This document shows, one piece after another, positions 1 through 9,352 of a stretch of 64,000 bases of DNA (position 1 is its first letter; every line of letters starts with the position of its first letter). The DNA lies in the NCBI GenBank assembly GCA_031427625.1, contig JANPNV010000071.1, forward strand, positions 43,167 to 107,166. Direction: 5' to 3'. The notes under the pieces are model-generated. The model was given only the letters and a program-made list of their open reading frames with translations. It made no database searches and was not told the DNA's origin. Both the position numbers and the translations under genes were made by a program. Origin of the DNA: JADKIH01 sp031427625 (GTDB taxonomy: Bacteria; Bacteroidota; Bacteroidia; AKYH767-A; 2013-40CM-41-45).

Positions 1-325
1 TTTTATAAATAAGACTTTGATAAGTCTTATTTTTTAATGTGTCAATGTCATAATGCTCGAAGAGGTTAAAAGTTTTAATAATCTTATCGCGTATATCATA
101 AGACTGAGCGAGCTGCAGCATCTGTTCCGTCGCACTTTCTGTAGAGTAGGCGATGAGGTTCGACGGGTAAACAAGAGCAAACGATTTAAATCGAGGTTTT
201 ATAAAAATCGGGGAGGAAAACAATATTGATCCGCCGAGAGAGATTAATCCTACGATGATGAGGTGCTTTTTCCATTTTTCTAATAAGCGAAGCAGATCAA
301 TAGAGTTGAAGAAGGTATTATCCAT
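1..325 (-). CDS. Wzz-type polysaccharide chain-length protein (partial, C-terminus outside window)
   Basis: Reading leftwards from an ATG at 325, an open frame of 108 codons runs off the window edge. The visible part begins MDNTFFNSIDLLRLLEKWKK, then has one hydrophobic segment (about residues 23-42) and the stretch that follows the first membrane helix in Wzz/GumC-type proteins. It closely resembles the start of the neighbour at 344-1459: both have a W-K/R-K-x-L(V)-I-I motif before the helix, an S-x-P-x-F-I-x-P-[KR]-F-[KR]-S motif after it, and a T/A-E-Q-M-L-Q segment. The gap to that gene is 18 nt, so they are very likely co-transcribed tandem paralogues. Family knowledge: such inner-membrane proteins set the length or export of O-antigen or exopolysaccharide. 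The missing C-terminus means I cannot tell whether a tyrosine kinase domain is fused. Confidence 0.75.
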   Translation of the reverse strand, partial: MDNTFFNSIDLLRLLEKWKKHLIIVGLISLGGSILFSSPIFIKPRFKSFALVYPSNLIAYSTESATEQMLQLAQSYDIRDKIIKTFNLFEHYDIDTLKNKTYQSLIYK

Positions 326-343
326 TTAATTATAACTATTTGA

Positions 344-1459
344 TTAGAGGTTGTATTTTATTTCTCTCACCTTCTCGAAAACGAGAAGTACTACTACAGA
401 GAGTATAAATGTCAGTGTGACTGCAATAAGCATGATGAACCATCTGACAGGATAACTTTTTTTCTCTGCTTTTATTGCTTTGTTGACTACGAATTTCGAT
501 GTAAGATTCTGATTGGCATCTACTGTAAGCTTGTCGAATTGTTTTCTGATTTTTGAGAGTTCTTCTCTGTCTAGTTTAAGTTCTTCATTAAGCGAAACAC
601 TTGCTCCGCCATATTGAGCTAGATTTTTTAATTGCGCTTTCAGGTTTTGCATGCGTGCTCCAGCATAACCTATTCTTGACTTGGTTCCGAGGATGGCCGT
701 ATCACCGTCCTGTTTATATTTTTGAAGGATAAGTAGACTGGCTTGTTCACCTGCGAAAACGGATGAAGCCTGTGTATATTCTTTATTCAGAATTTCTGTC
801 TGGCTTAGGAAGTTCATGACTCCCAAATCACAAATCTGCTTTAATGAGTCCTCCTTCGATTTCATTACTGCAAGTTTCGCCTGATAGGCACCGTTAACAA
901 TACTAAGTGCTTCTTCCGCTCTGCTACGCTGAATTTTCGTTTTCATCATATCCAGATAACTGGAGATATCATTGGCAATATCAGCGGCCATTTGAGGATC
1001 CTGATCAAGAACATCAATTCTCACCGACATAAATTCCGTACGAGAAAAACTGATGTTGTCTTTGAATTTTTCAAAAAGGAGAGTCATCGGAAATTCTGCC
1101 TTGTTGCTAATTTGATAGTGATTGAGAAGATCGTATTTGTTGACAACGTGCTCACGTATTTCATCGGAGTTTAAAATCTGAAGCATTTGCTCTGCCTGTT
1201 CCTCTTCTCCGAATGCGAGAATATCCTGTTTTTCAGAAGCCGATTCTTCAAGTATTGCCTTACTGATAGAGTTCGTTGCTGAAGGGAAAAAGATGACTGA
1301 TGACCTGAATTTGGGGGTTATAAAGGCCGGACCTGAGAAAATAAAAGATCCAAGTAAAGTCAATAGAAATATAATAACCAATGGTTTACGCCAGCGCACC
1401 AAAAGAAATAATAAACTGGTAGATTCCAGATAAGCAGACTCCCTGGCTTTTTGAAACAT
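344..1459 (-). CDS. Wzz/GumC-type polysaccharide chain-length determinant
   Basis: A 371-aa inner-membrane protein with the classic Wzz layout: a short cytosolic N-terminus, a first membrane helix at about 26-42, a long periplasmic part with charged coiled-coil stretches (about 170-310), and a second helix at about 337-360 followed by a short basic tail. There is no kinase domain (no Walker motif after the second helix), so it is the non-kinase form. A clean Bacteroidota promoter lies just upstream (1493-1522). It sits between a Wzx-type flippase and a second Wzz-like gene, which places it in a polysaccharide assembly locus extending left of the window. The family sets chain length or helps export; the polymer made here cannot be read from this window. 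Confidence 0.85.
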   Translation of the reverse strand: MFQKARESAYLESTSLLFLLVRWRKPLVIIFLLTLLGSFIFSGPAFITPKFRSSVIFFPSATNSISKAILEESASEKQDILAFGEEEQAEQMLQILNSDEIREHVVNKYDLLNHYQISNKAEFPMTLLFEKFKDNISFSRTEFMSVRIDVLDQDPQMAADIANDISSYLDMMKTKIQRSRAEEALSIVNGAYQAKLAVMKSKEDSLKQICDLGVMNFLSQTEILNKEYTQASSVFAGEQASLLILQKYKQDGDTAILGTKSRIGYAGARMQNLKAQLKNLAQYGGASVSLNEELKLDREELSKIRKQFDKLTVDANQNLTSKFVVNKAIKAEKKSYPVRWFIMLIAVTLTFILSVVVLLVFEKVREIKYNL

Positions 1460-1492
1460 TGCTTTTTATATGAAAATCGGCTAGAAGGGCTT

Positions 1493-1522
1493 CAAAGGTA
1501 GAAAAGGAAATGAGAACTCAAA
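1493..1522 (-). promoter_or_regulatory. Bacteroidota promoter for the wzz pair
   Basis: On the minus strand the sequence reads TTTG, 18 nt, TACCTTTG, a perfect match to the phylum's -33/-7 consensus (TTTG...TAnnTTTG). The -7 element ends at 1493, about 33 nt before the ATG at 1459, giving a short leader. Confidence 0.75.
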
Positions 1523-1548
1523 GCATATGTGGGTTGTGTATGAGTTTA

Positions 1549-3003
1549 TCATTCTTCTTCATATTTAATTATGCGATAGATGTTCCTGATGCTGATTAGT
1601 TTGATGACTAATGCTAAAGTAAAGCATGCGCTAAAAGAAATGATAAGTTGGCTGATCCAATATACGGGAATGTGTGAGACAATTAGATTAATTCCAATAA
1701 TTCCACATACAAAAAGGAGAAGTTTTAGGATAAGCATATAATTTCTTCTGAAACCAAAGGCCATTTGCGCCATGAAAATTTGCGCCAGGGCAGTAAACGC
1801 TTGAGTCGATATCGACGAAATAGCGGCCCCGGTTGCGGAGTATTTAGGGATCAGGATAAAATTAAGAACGATATTAAAAACCATCCCGGCAGTGGCCATT
1901 ATATTTAGCTGTCGGAGATTGCCATTTGCCGTTAGAAGCGTACCGAAAATATAGGTAGTGGAAATCGGAATAAAGCAGCACATGAGTATTCTGAAAACAG
2001 AAGCGGATTCTTCGATATGGTTTCCTTTGTATAGCATGTCCATGATATCATAGCTGAAGAAATAAGAGCATGTAGCAACGATAAAGGCAGGAACTACTAA
2101 GAGGGAAAATGCCAGTCTGACCATTTCTTCAACATTTTGGCGGAGCTTTATCATCCGTGCAAATATGGGAAGCAGAAGACCTGCAAATAAAAATGCGATC
2201 ATGTTCGAAGCGTCCAGCAGCCTGTATGCTGAAGCATAAATTCCGGCCTCATGAGCACCTATACGAAACGGAAGAAGTCGTTCGAGCATTACACCATCGA
2301 TGCGGTTGTAAAAGGTCATAAGTAAAACGAGTACAGCATATGGATAGCTCTTTTTCAGGATCATTACGAAAAATGGCCAGCGCCATTGTAATTTCCTGAT
2401 TCGGGCTTTTTTCATGACGATGATAAGCGTTATGAATGCTGTAGTAAGGTAACCGGCAGTCTGCGCATATATAAACCACCGAATATCGAATTCTCCGGGT
2501 TTGTTATATTTTATCAGCAGAATGCCACAAAGCACGATCATTATCAGCCTGTCGAGAATAGAGATAAGGCTGTCTGTTTTAAACATATGAAGTCCGGCCA
2601 GGTTCGATCGCAGGTACATGATGAATGATATAAGAACCTGATTAAACAGGACTGCGATCAGCATCTTTATCATATCATCGGTATAGCCGATTACGAATCC
2701 TCCAATAATGGTAACGATTACGAAAATTCCGGCAAGAAGCAGTCGTAGCAGAATGATACTTGAAAGATGTTTACTTAAGAGGTGATTATTTTGCGAAATA
2801 TTCTTGTTATTGAAATTGGTAATTCCAAAATCAAGCAGGATATTAAGCAGGAAAGAAAAATTGAAAATGGCATAATAAAAACCATATTGCTCTGTACCCA
2901 CAGCATTCTGAACGGCTACCTCAATGCCAAATACCCAGATTGGCTTGATGAGCAGATTCAAAGAAAGTACTAAAGCAAGGTTGGTAACGAACTTCCGCTG
3001 CAT
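1549..3003 (-). CDS. Wzx-type polysaccharide flippase (MATE/MVF superfamily)
   Basis: A 484-aa polytopic protein with about 12-14 predicted membrane segments and no long soluble domain, the size and layout of polysaccharide-repeat flippases. Typical features are the N-terminal stretch that reads GTEQYGFYYAIFNFSFLLN, the second-half segment around PIFARMI, and the conserved region with GNLRQLNIMATAGMVFNIVL. The family moves undecaprenyl-linked sugar repeats across the inner membrane. It lies next to two Wzz-like genes in the same orientation, but has its own promoter (3020-3050), and the wzz pair has another, so the two may be controlled separately. The substrate is unknown. Confidence 0.85.
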   Translation of the reverse strand: MQRKFVTNLALVLSLNLLIKPIWVFGIEVAVQNAVGTEQYGFYYAIFNFSFLLNILLDFGITNFNNKNISQNNHLLSKHLSSIILLRLLLAGIFVIVTIIGGFVIGYTDDMIKMLIAVLFNQVLISFIMYLRSNLAGLHMFKTDSLISILDRLIMIVLCGILLIKYNKPGEFDIRWFIYAQTAGYLTTAFITLIIVMKKARIRKLQWRWPFFVMILKKSYPYAVLVLLMTFYNRIDGVMLERLLPFRIGAHEAGIYASAYRLLDASNMIAFLFAGLLLPIFARMIKLRQNVEEMVRLAFSLLVVPAFIVATCSYFFSYDIMDMLYKGNHIEESASVFRILMCCFIPISTTYIFGTLLTANGNLRQLNIMATAGMVFNIVLNFILIPKYSATGAAISSISTQAFTALAQIFMAQMAFGFRRNYMLILKLLLFVCGIIGINLIVSHIPVYWISQLIISFSACFTLALVIKLISIRNIYRIIKYEEE

Positions 3004-3019
3004 CGATTTTTATGTGCGG

Positions 3020-3050
3020 CAAATGTAGTTTTAATAAGCACTTTGACAAA
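3020..3050 (-). promoter_or_regulatory. Bacteroidota promoter for the flippase gene
   Basis: The minus strand reads TTTG, 19 nt, TACATTTG, ending 17 nt before the ATG at 3003. Both boxes match the consensus exactly. The leader must be only about 10 nt long. Confidence 0.75.
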
Positions 3051-3124
3051 GTGCGAATACAGTGAATTGGCTGTTTCGTTATTGCTTATTAAAAAGAATT
3101 CCGGACTTAAAAATTGGTATAGAC

Positions 3125-5044
3125 TTATGAAGGCAATTCGACACGGATGGTTGTGTATTCTGACAAAATTGAATGTGCAGTTATATTTCCTCCATAGCTT
3201 CTTATTATATCATGAGCCACACTTAACCCAAGCCCTGCACCTTTGCCTACCGAATGGGTAGTAAAAAAGGGATCGACAATTTTTGTAAGATTTTCTTTTT
3301 TGATTCCAATACCATTGTCGTTAAATTCGACAAACACCATACTATTCAACATGCCTGTTGTAATTTTAACAATTGGAGCAAATGTTTTTATCTGCAATTT
3401 TTCTTCAATGGCCAAAAAGGAATTGCTTAGTATATTCATAAATACCCTTCCTAACTCATGCGGATTCACAGAAACAAGAGGTATTCCCTCTGAATAATTT
3501 TTAACTATCTGGTGATTATAATCCAGTTTATGTACTGACATGTTATGAAGCACCATTTTTAAATAGATGTCACATAACTGGTTTATATCTGTAGGTGATT
3601 TGGATCCTGGTGCAGACTGTACATGTTCAATAATATGTCTGACGATATTTTCCGCACGTTTTCCGTGCTGTGATATCATAGAAATATTTTTCTTTAAAGT
3701 GGTAATATAAATAGCTCTTTCTTCCTCCGATTTTATTTCTTCCATTTCATCAATGATTTGGAGTGAAACTTCAGAGAAATTATTTACAAAGTTTAAAGGA
3801 TTCCGCATTTCATGTGCAATACCTGTACTAAGCTTTCCCATTGATACCAGCTTTTCATTGTGTATCAGTTGTTCCTGTGTTGATTTTAATTTTTCGAGTG
3901 AATGAGCTAATTGTTCATTTTTTTTCTTCTTAATATGATTTGAATAAAATAGAAACTCAACAATTATCAGACTGAAGATTGATCCGGCAATAAAAATATT
4001 TTTTAAACCTTTTTGTCTCGCAATGATGGCTTGTTGTTCTGCTTTCTCACGGTCATTTATTAATTCATTTTCACTTAAAGTTCTTTCTAATGAATACTTC
4101 ATTTTCAAACTTGCAATTTCAAATAAATTTTTTTCATCCAAAACGGAATCTCTCAACTGAATATATTTGTTAAGATAATTAACCGCTTGTTGGTAATTAT
4201 CTTTTTTTATGGCAATCTGATAAAGCAGATAAAAAGATGAAATGTAATTGTGGTCAATGTTGATATTGTTATTTATTGCTATAGCTTTTTTAGCATAATA
4301 ATCTGCCTTCTCAATTCGGCCATTCAGCCACCAGGCACGAGCGATGTTTGCGAAAATTCGCTGTTTGACTGAAGGATTACGTAAAGAAGTATCATTTATT
4401 AATGGACTAAGATAGATTAAGGCTGAATCACCATAACCTTTATTAAGATAATACATCCCCATGCCGTAGTTTAATTCCAGTTTTTGTGACTTTTCCTCTG
4501 ACGGCGATGAATATTTTTTTGTAATTCTTAGATAGTATAAAGCATTATCAAAATCTTTTTTTTCGGAATACACCAGACTCAAAAGATAACTAAGTCTGCC
4601 AGCCCTCATGGAGTCGCCAATTAAGGCCATCGTTTTATATGAAGAATTAAAATAGGTGAGGGCTTCATTAAAATTTCTTTGCAGATAGTATATTAAGCCA
4701 ATTTGCATGTTGCATTTCGCAGATGCCCTTACATTGTTTAGCCGATCAAAGTTTGATAGGGCCTGTAAAAACAAATTATATGCACGGGGATAATTAAATG
4801 TTGTTACCAGATAAAATTTACCAAGAACATAACATGCTCTGGCAGCTGAAATGGAATCACCCTTCTCCCGGGCTTGTGCTAATTTACTATATAAGATGTT
4901 GGAAATATCAGGGTTCCCGCTTGAGATAATTGATTCCAATGAATCAAATAAAATTTCAGCACTTGAAGATTCGGGTATTCCGAATGATTTAAGATTAATT
5001 TGAAAAAATAAAAATACAGTCAGAAATAAAATTTTTCTCAACAT
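3125..5044 (-). CDS. TPR-containing sensor histidine kinase
   Basis: A 639-aa kinase. Residues 1-22 look like a signal peptide; about 45-300 are tetratricopeptide-type helical repeats in the periplasm; one membrane helix at about 348-368; a short coiled linker (372-400); then a HisKA-like helix with the phospho-acceptor His411 in the motif GIAHEMRNPLNFVNN. The ATPase part follows, with an N box (NILSNSF), G1 box (DNGIGI) and G2 box (GKGAGLGLS). Family members phosphorylate a partner response regulator, but none is encoded nearby and no receiver is fused, so the partner must be elsewhere. The small membrane protein upstream ends 3 nt before this ATG, so the two are almost certainly one transcript. 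The signal sensed is unknown. Confidence 0.88.
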   Translation of the reverse strand: MLRKILFLTVFLFFQINLKSFGIPESSSAEILFDSLESIISSGNPDISNILYSKLAQAREKGDSISAARACYVLGKFYLVTTFNYPRAYNLFLQALSNFDRLNNVRASAKCNMQIGLIYYLQRNFNEALTYFNSSYKTMALIGDSMRAGRLSYLLSLVYSEKKDFDNALYYLRITKKYSSPSEEKSQKLELNYGMGMYYLNKGYGDSALIYLSPLINDTSLRNPSVKQRIFANIARAWWLNGRIEKADYYAKKAIAINNNINIDHNYISSFYLLYQIAIKKDNYQQAVNYLNKYIQLRDSVLDEKNLFEIASLKMKYSLERTLSENELINDREKAEQQAIIARQKGLKNIFIAGSIFSLIIVEFLFYSNHIKKKKNEQLAHSLEKLKSTQEQLIHNEKLVSMGKLSTGIAHEMRNPLNFVNNFSEVSLQIIDEMEEIKSEEERAIYITTLKKNISMISQHGKRAENIVRHIIEHVQSAPGSKSPTDINQLCDIYLKMVLHNMSVHKLDYNHQIVKNYSEGIPLVSVNPHELGRVFMNILSNSFLAIEEKLQIKTFAPIVKITTGMLNSMVFVEFNDNGIGIKKENLTKIVDPFFTTHSVGKGAGLGLSVAHDIIRSYGGNITAHSILSEYTTIRVELPS

Positions 5045-5047
5045 TTT

Positions 5048-5479
5048 TTACCATTTGGAGCAATCAATCGGGCACAGTGTCTGTGCAATAAATATCGAAT
5101 TTGTATACTCGCGGGAAATTTCTGTCTTAGAAACTTTAGCACCTTTGACTATTATGTTTAATGTTTTATCGTCGGTGTTTATAAGATCAATGGTTACAGA
5201 ATTTAATGTAGGGTCATTAAAAATATTATCAAACACAAGTTTGCTTAAAGTAAAACCTCTCGTTTCAGGGTCAGGGTGTAATACAGCATATTGTTCTACA
5301 AAATTCTTAGCTGAATCCGTTTCTATTTCCCTGCCGCCATCAAAAAGTGGATGAGGGTCAAATCGCCCCGCGTTATCGCAGTAAGCCGGAGCGGTATCAA
5401 TAAATAATCCGTAAATATTTACTCCAAGTGAAACAATCAGTGCAACAAGTAAATAGTTGTTGTTCGAGTTAATAGCCAT
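5048..5479 (-). CDS. Small membrane-anchored protein of unknown function
   Basis: I do not recognise this family. From the ATG at 5479 it is 143 aa; an in-frame ATG at 5521 would add 14 residues, but a promoter-like sequence (5494-5522) lies between the two starts, so I prefer the shorter form. One membrane helix lies close to the N-terminus (YLLVALIVSLGVNIYGLFI), followed by an outside domain of about 110 residues with two cysteines in the last ten residues (C-P-I-D-C). The paired cysteines hint at a disulfide. The stop is 3 nt from the start of the TPR histidine kinase, so it could be a partner or modulator of that kinase; this is inference from position only. Confidence 0.6.
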   Translation of the reverse strand: MAINSNNNYLLVALIVSLGVNIYGLFIDTAPAYCDNAGRFDPHPLFDGGREIETDSAKNFVEQYAVLHPDPETRGFTLSKLVFDNIFNDPTLNSVTIDLINTDDKTLNIIVKGAKVSKTEISREYTNSIFIAQTLCPIDCSKW

Positions 5480-5493
5480 AATTTGAAAGTTTA

Positions 5494-5522
5494 AAAAGTT
5501 AGTTTGAGCATTAATATTCAAT
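5494..5522 (-). promoter_or_regulatory. Possible promoter of the small membrane protein / kinase pair
   Basis: The minus strand reads ATTG, 17 nt, TAACTTTT, one mismatch in each box from TTTG...TAnnTTTG. It sits 15 nt before the ATG at 5479. Confidence 0.35.
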
Positions 5523-5578
5523 TAGCAAATTAACAAAAAAAATCGAAAAATAAGATTTGCCGTAATAATTATTTACTG

Positions 5579-7573
5579 TTAATTATTTTTTCTGCTTTTA
5601 TAACGACAGAGACCTTCATCTAAAAAAGCAACATATTCCTGTATTCCTGTAATTCCACCGATGGGTTCAGCAAGTATACGCTCGTTATTGTCGATGAGTA
5701 CATAATAAGGCTGTGTATTTGTACTAAATACGCTTGCCTGAAAATCACTCCATTTATTTCCTGTCGTTACTATTTGTCTACCTGTTTTCTTAGAAATCGT
5801 TTGTTTATCGGCCGGTAAAGTCATTTTATCATCAACATATAATGATATCAATACATAGTCGTTCAGTAATCGTTTTAAAACTTTGGGGTCACTCCATACT
5901 TTATCTTCCATCTTCCTGCAATTTACGCATGACCATCCAGTAAAATCGATCATTACCGGTTTCCCTTGTGCTTTGGCATATCGCATTCCTTCATCATAGT
6001 CATGGAAACAATTAATATCATGAGGACAATCTTTTTCTAGACCATTTGTCCATTCTTTATAAAATTCAGGCGGAGGAAATCCGCTGATAAGTTTTAATGG
6101 AGCTCCCCATACACCGGGGATTAGATATATGCCAAATGTGAAAACAATTATCGCAAATATTAGTCGTCCTGTTGAGATGAAAGGCAATTCGCTGTCATGC
6201 GATAATTTTAATTTCCCCAACAGATAAAATCCCAACATAAAGGAAATAATTATCCAGATGCTGATAAATAATTCCCTTTTTAAAAAGCCCCAGTGATAGG
6301 CAAGGTCAACATTGGAAAGAAATTTCATTGCAAGAGCCAGTTCAATAAATCCAAGGGTAACTTTCACTGTGTTTAGCCATCCTCCCGATTTAGGAAGAGA
6401 ATTCATCCATTCTGGGAAAAGCGAGAATAATGCAAATGGAATTGCTAATGCTAAAGCAAATCCTGTCATTCCTGCCAGAGGACCTATATAACTTTGTCCG
6501 TGTGCTGCTTCAACCAGTAATGTTCCTATTATCGGACCTGTGCAAGAAAACGAAACAAGCGAAAGTGTGAAGGCCATAAAAAAGATTCCGATAAGTCCAC
6601 CGCGGTCACTTGCCGAATCTGCTTTGTTAATAACCCAGCTTGGCAGTGTAATCTCGAAGGCACCAAAAAAGGAGATGGCGAAAATAACGAATATGACAAA
6701 GAAGGCGAGGTTGAAGAATGCATTACTGGCCAAGGCATTTAATGCATCAGAACCAAATGCTATTGTTACGAAAAGTCCAAGTGATACATAGATAAGTATA
6801 ATTGATGCAGCATAGATTAATGCGTTTTGTATTCCTTTTTTTCTGCTTCCGCTTCGCTTAGTAAAAAAACTGACAGTCATTGGAATCATAGGAAAAACAC
6901 ATGGCGTAAGAAGAGCAAGTAATCCTCCAAACATTCCGGCAATGAAAATGCCAATGAAAGATCGTGAGGTTTCATTGCTTCCTTCATTGCCTTTTCCGCA
7001 ACCGGGCTCGAGTAAAAACTTTTTTTCCGGATCAACTATTTCTGTGTTCACTTCCTCAATTTGTTTTTTTGCGGTGTCAGAAAAAATTGCACCCATTGCT
7101 ACGGTATCCTCTTTTACGATTTCTGATTTTGACTTGCCGATTTTAAAGACAAAGGATGTATCCATGAAGATGCAGGCATCCTTACAAACCTGATATTCAA
7201 TTTTACCTTTTATCGTACATGATTCAGAATTCAATTTAATTTTCTGTCTGAATGTTGCTTCGTCTGCAAATAGAAAAACCTTAACCCCGAAGATGGAATC
7301 AAACTCAACGATAGGTTTTTGTTCACTGACTTTTCCTACAAGTGAAAAACACGATGATTTATCAAACGTATACACCATCGGTAATGGGCCGCCATCAGGA
7401 GTGAACTGAGAATAGATATGCCACTCATGATCGAGTTTTACTTTAAATACTAGTTCAACTTCGCCGTCTTTATTTTCATCGGTTTTAAATGTCCAGTGCG
7501 AAGGATTTATAATTTGTCCACCCGAAATGGTCACATTAAAAACAAAGAGGAGCAGGAGAAATAGTCTATTCAT
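5579..7573 (-). CDS. dsbD: Thiol:disulfide interchange protein DsbD (cytochrome c biogenesis)
   Basis: A 664-aa protein with all three DsbD parts. After a signal peptide (1-19) comes the periplasmic alpha domain (about 25-150) with Cys130 and Cys134. The membrane beta domain (about 205-490) has about eight helices and the paired cysteines Cys225 (motif TPCVFPMIP) and Cys344 (SFSCTGP). The C-terminal thioredoxin-like gamma domain carries the active site W-S-C-V-N-C at 549-552. The family passes electrons from cytoplasmic thioredoxin through the membrane to periplasmic substrates such as c-type cytochrome assembly proteins. The alpha-domain cysteines are spaced C-x3-C, different from the E. coli spacing. 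It lies 80 nt after the ABC ATPase gene on the same strand. Confidence 0.93.
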   Translation of the reverse strand: MNRLFLLLLFVFNVTISGGQIINPSHWTFKTDENKDGEVELVFKVKLDHEWHIYSQFTPDGGPLPMVYTFDKSSCFSLVGKVSEQKPIVEFDSIFGVKVFLFADEATFRQKIKLNSESCTIKGKIEYQVCKDACIFMDTSFVFKIGKSKSEIVKEDTVAMGAIFSDTAKKQIEEVNTEIVDPEKKFLLEPGCGKGNEGSNETSRSFIGIFIAGMFGGLLALLTPCVFPMIPMTVSFFTKRSGSRKKGIQNALIYAASIILIYVSLGLFVTIAFGSDALNALASNAFFNLAFFVIFVIFAISFFGAFEITLPSWVINKADSASDRGGLIGIFFMAFTLSLVSFSCTGPIIGTLLVEAAHGQSYIGPLAGMTGFALALAIPFALFSLFPEWMNSLPKSGGWLNTVKVTLGFIELALAMKFLSNVDLAYHWGFLKRELFISIWIIISFMLGFYLLGKLKLSHDSELPFISTGRLIFAIIVFTFGIYLIPGVWGAPLKLISGFPPPEFYKEWTNGLEKDCPHDINCFHDYDEGMRYAKAQGKPVMIDFTGWSCVNCRKMEDKVWSDPKVLKRLLNDYVLISLYVDDKMTLPADKQTISKKTGRQIVTTGNKWSDFQASVFSTNTQPYYVLIDNNERILAEPIGGITGIQEYVAFLDEGLCRYKSRKNN

Positions 7574-7653
7574 ATCAATAACCGGGATTCTTGTTTAGCT
7601 TAATTAAATTTAACGGGAATACCGCATATTTATCCGACGAATTTATCAAAATT

Positions 7654-8406
7654 TTAATGGTTAAACCATTCGTATACTTCGTTCATAGTGAATAGTTTCC
7701 TGTCTTTCCCATGAATATCCCGTATTATTCTTCCTTCTTTCATCTGAATAACCCTATTGCCATATTCAATTACATCACTAATCTGATGGGTGACCATTAT
7801 TGCCGTGAGGCCATATTCGTTGATGACCTTTTTGGCTAGTTCTAATATTAATAGGGATGTCTTAGGGTCCAGTGCGGCTGTTGGCTCATCAAGTAATAAT
7901 ATTTTTGTATCGTCCATGATTGCCATTAATAGGGATAATGCCTGTCTTTGCCCGCCCGATAAACTTCCCATCGATTGTTCCAGCTTATTCTCAAGTCCCA
8001 GATTAAGCACCGATATTTTTTCTTTTACTAAAGCCCGGAATTTATTTCCCGTTCCCGTAATTAATCCCTTAGGTTTTGTGCGTTGTGATGCCAGTCTGAA
8101 ATTTTCAAGAACCGTCAGGTCGGGAGCAGTGCCAGCAAGAGGATTCTGGAAAATGCGTGCAATCCATTTTGAACGATTGAAATCCTTCAGCCCTGTAATA
8201 TCATTTCCTTCGAAGGTGATGGACCCTGAATCAGGTTTAACAGTTCCTGCAATAAGATTGAGAAGTGTAGTCTTTCCGGAGCCATTGCTTCCTACCACCA
8301 CTATAAAATCGCCCTTCATCACTTCAAGATTGAAATTATCCAGAATCCTGATTTCGTTTGGACTTCCCTTGCCAAATGTTTTTCTTACTCCTGACAGTTT
8401 TATCAT
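7654..8406 (-). CDS. ABC transporter ATP-binding protein
   Basis: A 250-aa ABC ATPase with Walker A (GSNGSGKTT), signature (LSGGQRQAL), Walker B (ILLLDEPTAAL) and the switch histidine in MVTHQ. Its start overlaps the stop of the permease gene by 4 nt (ATGA type), so the two are translationally coupled. Together with the permease at 8403-9260 and the lipoprotein at 9353-10312 it makes a complete importer. The family resembles the YufP/TrpYZ-type importers whose binding proteins belong to the ABC_sub_bind group; known members take up aromatic amino acids or other small molecules, but the substrate here is not known. Confidence 0.9.
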   Translation of the reverse strand: MIKLSGVRKTFGKGSPNEIRILDNFNLEVMKGDFIVVVGSNGSGKTTLLNLIAGTVKPDSGSITFEGNDITGLKDFNRSKWIARIFQNPLAGTAPDLTVLENFRLASQRTKPKGLITGTGNKFRALVKEKISVLNLGLENKLEQSMGSLSGGQRQALSLLMAIMDDTKILLLDEPTAALDPKTSLLILELAKKVINEYGLTAIMVTHQISDVIEYGNRVIQMKEGRIIRDIHGKDRKLFTMNEVYEWFNH

Positions 8407-9260
8407 TCGCTTCTTTTGAGATTGGGAATGCTTACTATCAATAGTACAAATAGTGAAACGACAAGTTTCAGGTATAATGCATCAATACCGGTTGAGAGAG
8501 CAAATGCAAGTATCAGTCGGAAAATTATCGTGCCTGCAATAACACCAAGCAGATGCAAGGCGATATTGTTAATCCGGAAAACTTTCATTGTAATTTCGCC
8601 GATCATGACGGAGCCAAGACCGAGGATAACGATTCCGATGCCCATACCAATATCAGAGAATCCCTGTATTTGTACTATCAGAAATCCGCTAATTGCAGTA
8701 AGGCCGTTCGCCAGTGCGAGACCGGTAATTTTCATTAATGATGTGTTTACTCCCATGGAACGGATCATCGTCTCATTGTTTCCTGTTGCGCGCATTGCCA
8801 AACCGAAATCCGTCTTAAGCAACCAGGATAAAAGAATGAAAATTATTCCGGTAAATAATGTAAGCACAATTAGCTGTGATTGTATTTCTGATCCTGAAGT
8901 GGTGTTAAATATGGAGAAAGTATTGATAAGTGGAATATTTGAGCGCCCCATGATGGCCAGATTAACCGAATAAAGAGCTGTCATCACAAGTATTCCTGAA
9001 AGCAATGCATTTACTTTAAGTCTGGTGTGAATAAAAGCAGTAATTGCTCCTGCCGTAGCACCTGCAATAAAGACGCATGGTAGTACAATTAATAATGGTT
9101 GATCGTTTGTGAGCATGATTGCTGTCACAGCTCCGCCAAGCGTAAACGAACCATCAGTGGTAATATCAGGAATATTAAAAATACGCATGGAAATAAAAAT
9201 ACCCATTCCCATGGCTGAAAATCCAAGTCCTAGTAAAACGGCAGTGAGGTAAAAATTCAT
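8403..9260 (-). CDS. ABC transporter permease (BPD_transp_2 type)
   Basis: A 285-aa membrane protein with about eight to nine helices. The segments GIFISMRIFNIPDITTDGSF near the N-terminus and GFLIVQIQGFSDIGMGIGI in the second half are typical of branched-chain amino acid/sugar type (LivH/RbsC-like) permeases in the ABC_sub_bind importer group. It overlaps the ATPase gene downstream and follows the binding lipoprotein gene by 92 nt. It would form the membrane channel, probably as a dimer with itself. Confidence 0.88.
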   Translation of the reverse strand: MNFYLTAVLLGLGFSAMGMGIFISMRIFNIPDITTDGSFTLGGAVTAIMLTNDQPLLIVLPCVFIAGATAGAITAFIHTRLKVNALLSGILVMTALYSVNLAIMGRSNIPLINTFSIFNTTSGSEIQSQLIVLTLFTGIIFILLSWLLKTDFGLAMRATGNNETMIRSMGVNTSLMKITGLALANGLTAISGFLIVQIQGFSDIGMGIGIVILGLGSVMIGEITMKVFRINNIALHLLGVIAGTIIFRLILAFALSTGIDALYLKLVVSLFVLLIVSIPNLKRSE

Positions 9261-9352
9261 AGGCTGATATGCCGGTTTTGATTTATGATTTCCAAAGATC
9301 GTAAAGAAATAATGTGGAAATGTGGATCAAAAAAAATAACGAGATAATATTT

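Noticed and set aside
7790..8973. Long plus-strand ORFs (209 and 185 aa) opposite the ABC genes
   Set aside because: They are antisense to clear ABC ATPase and permease genes with full motifs.
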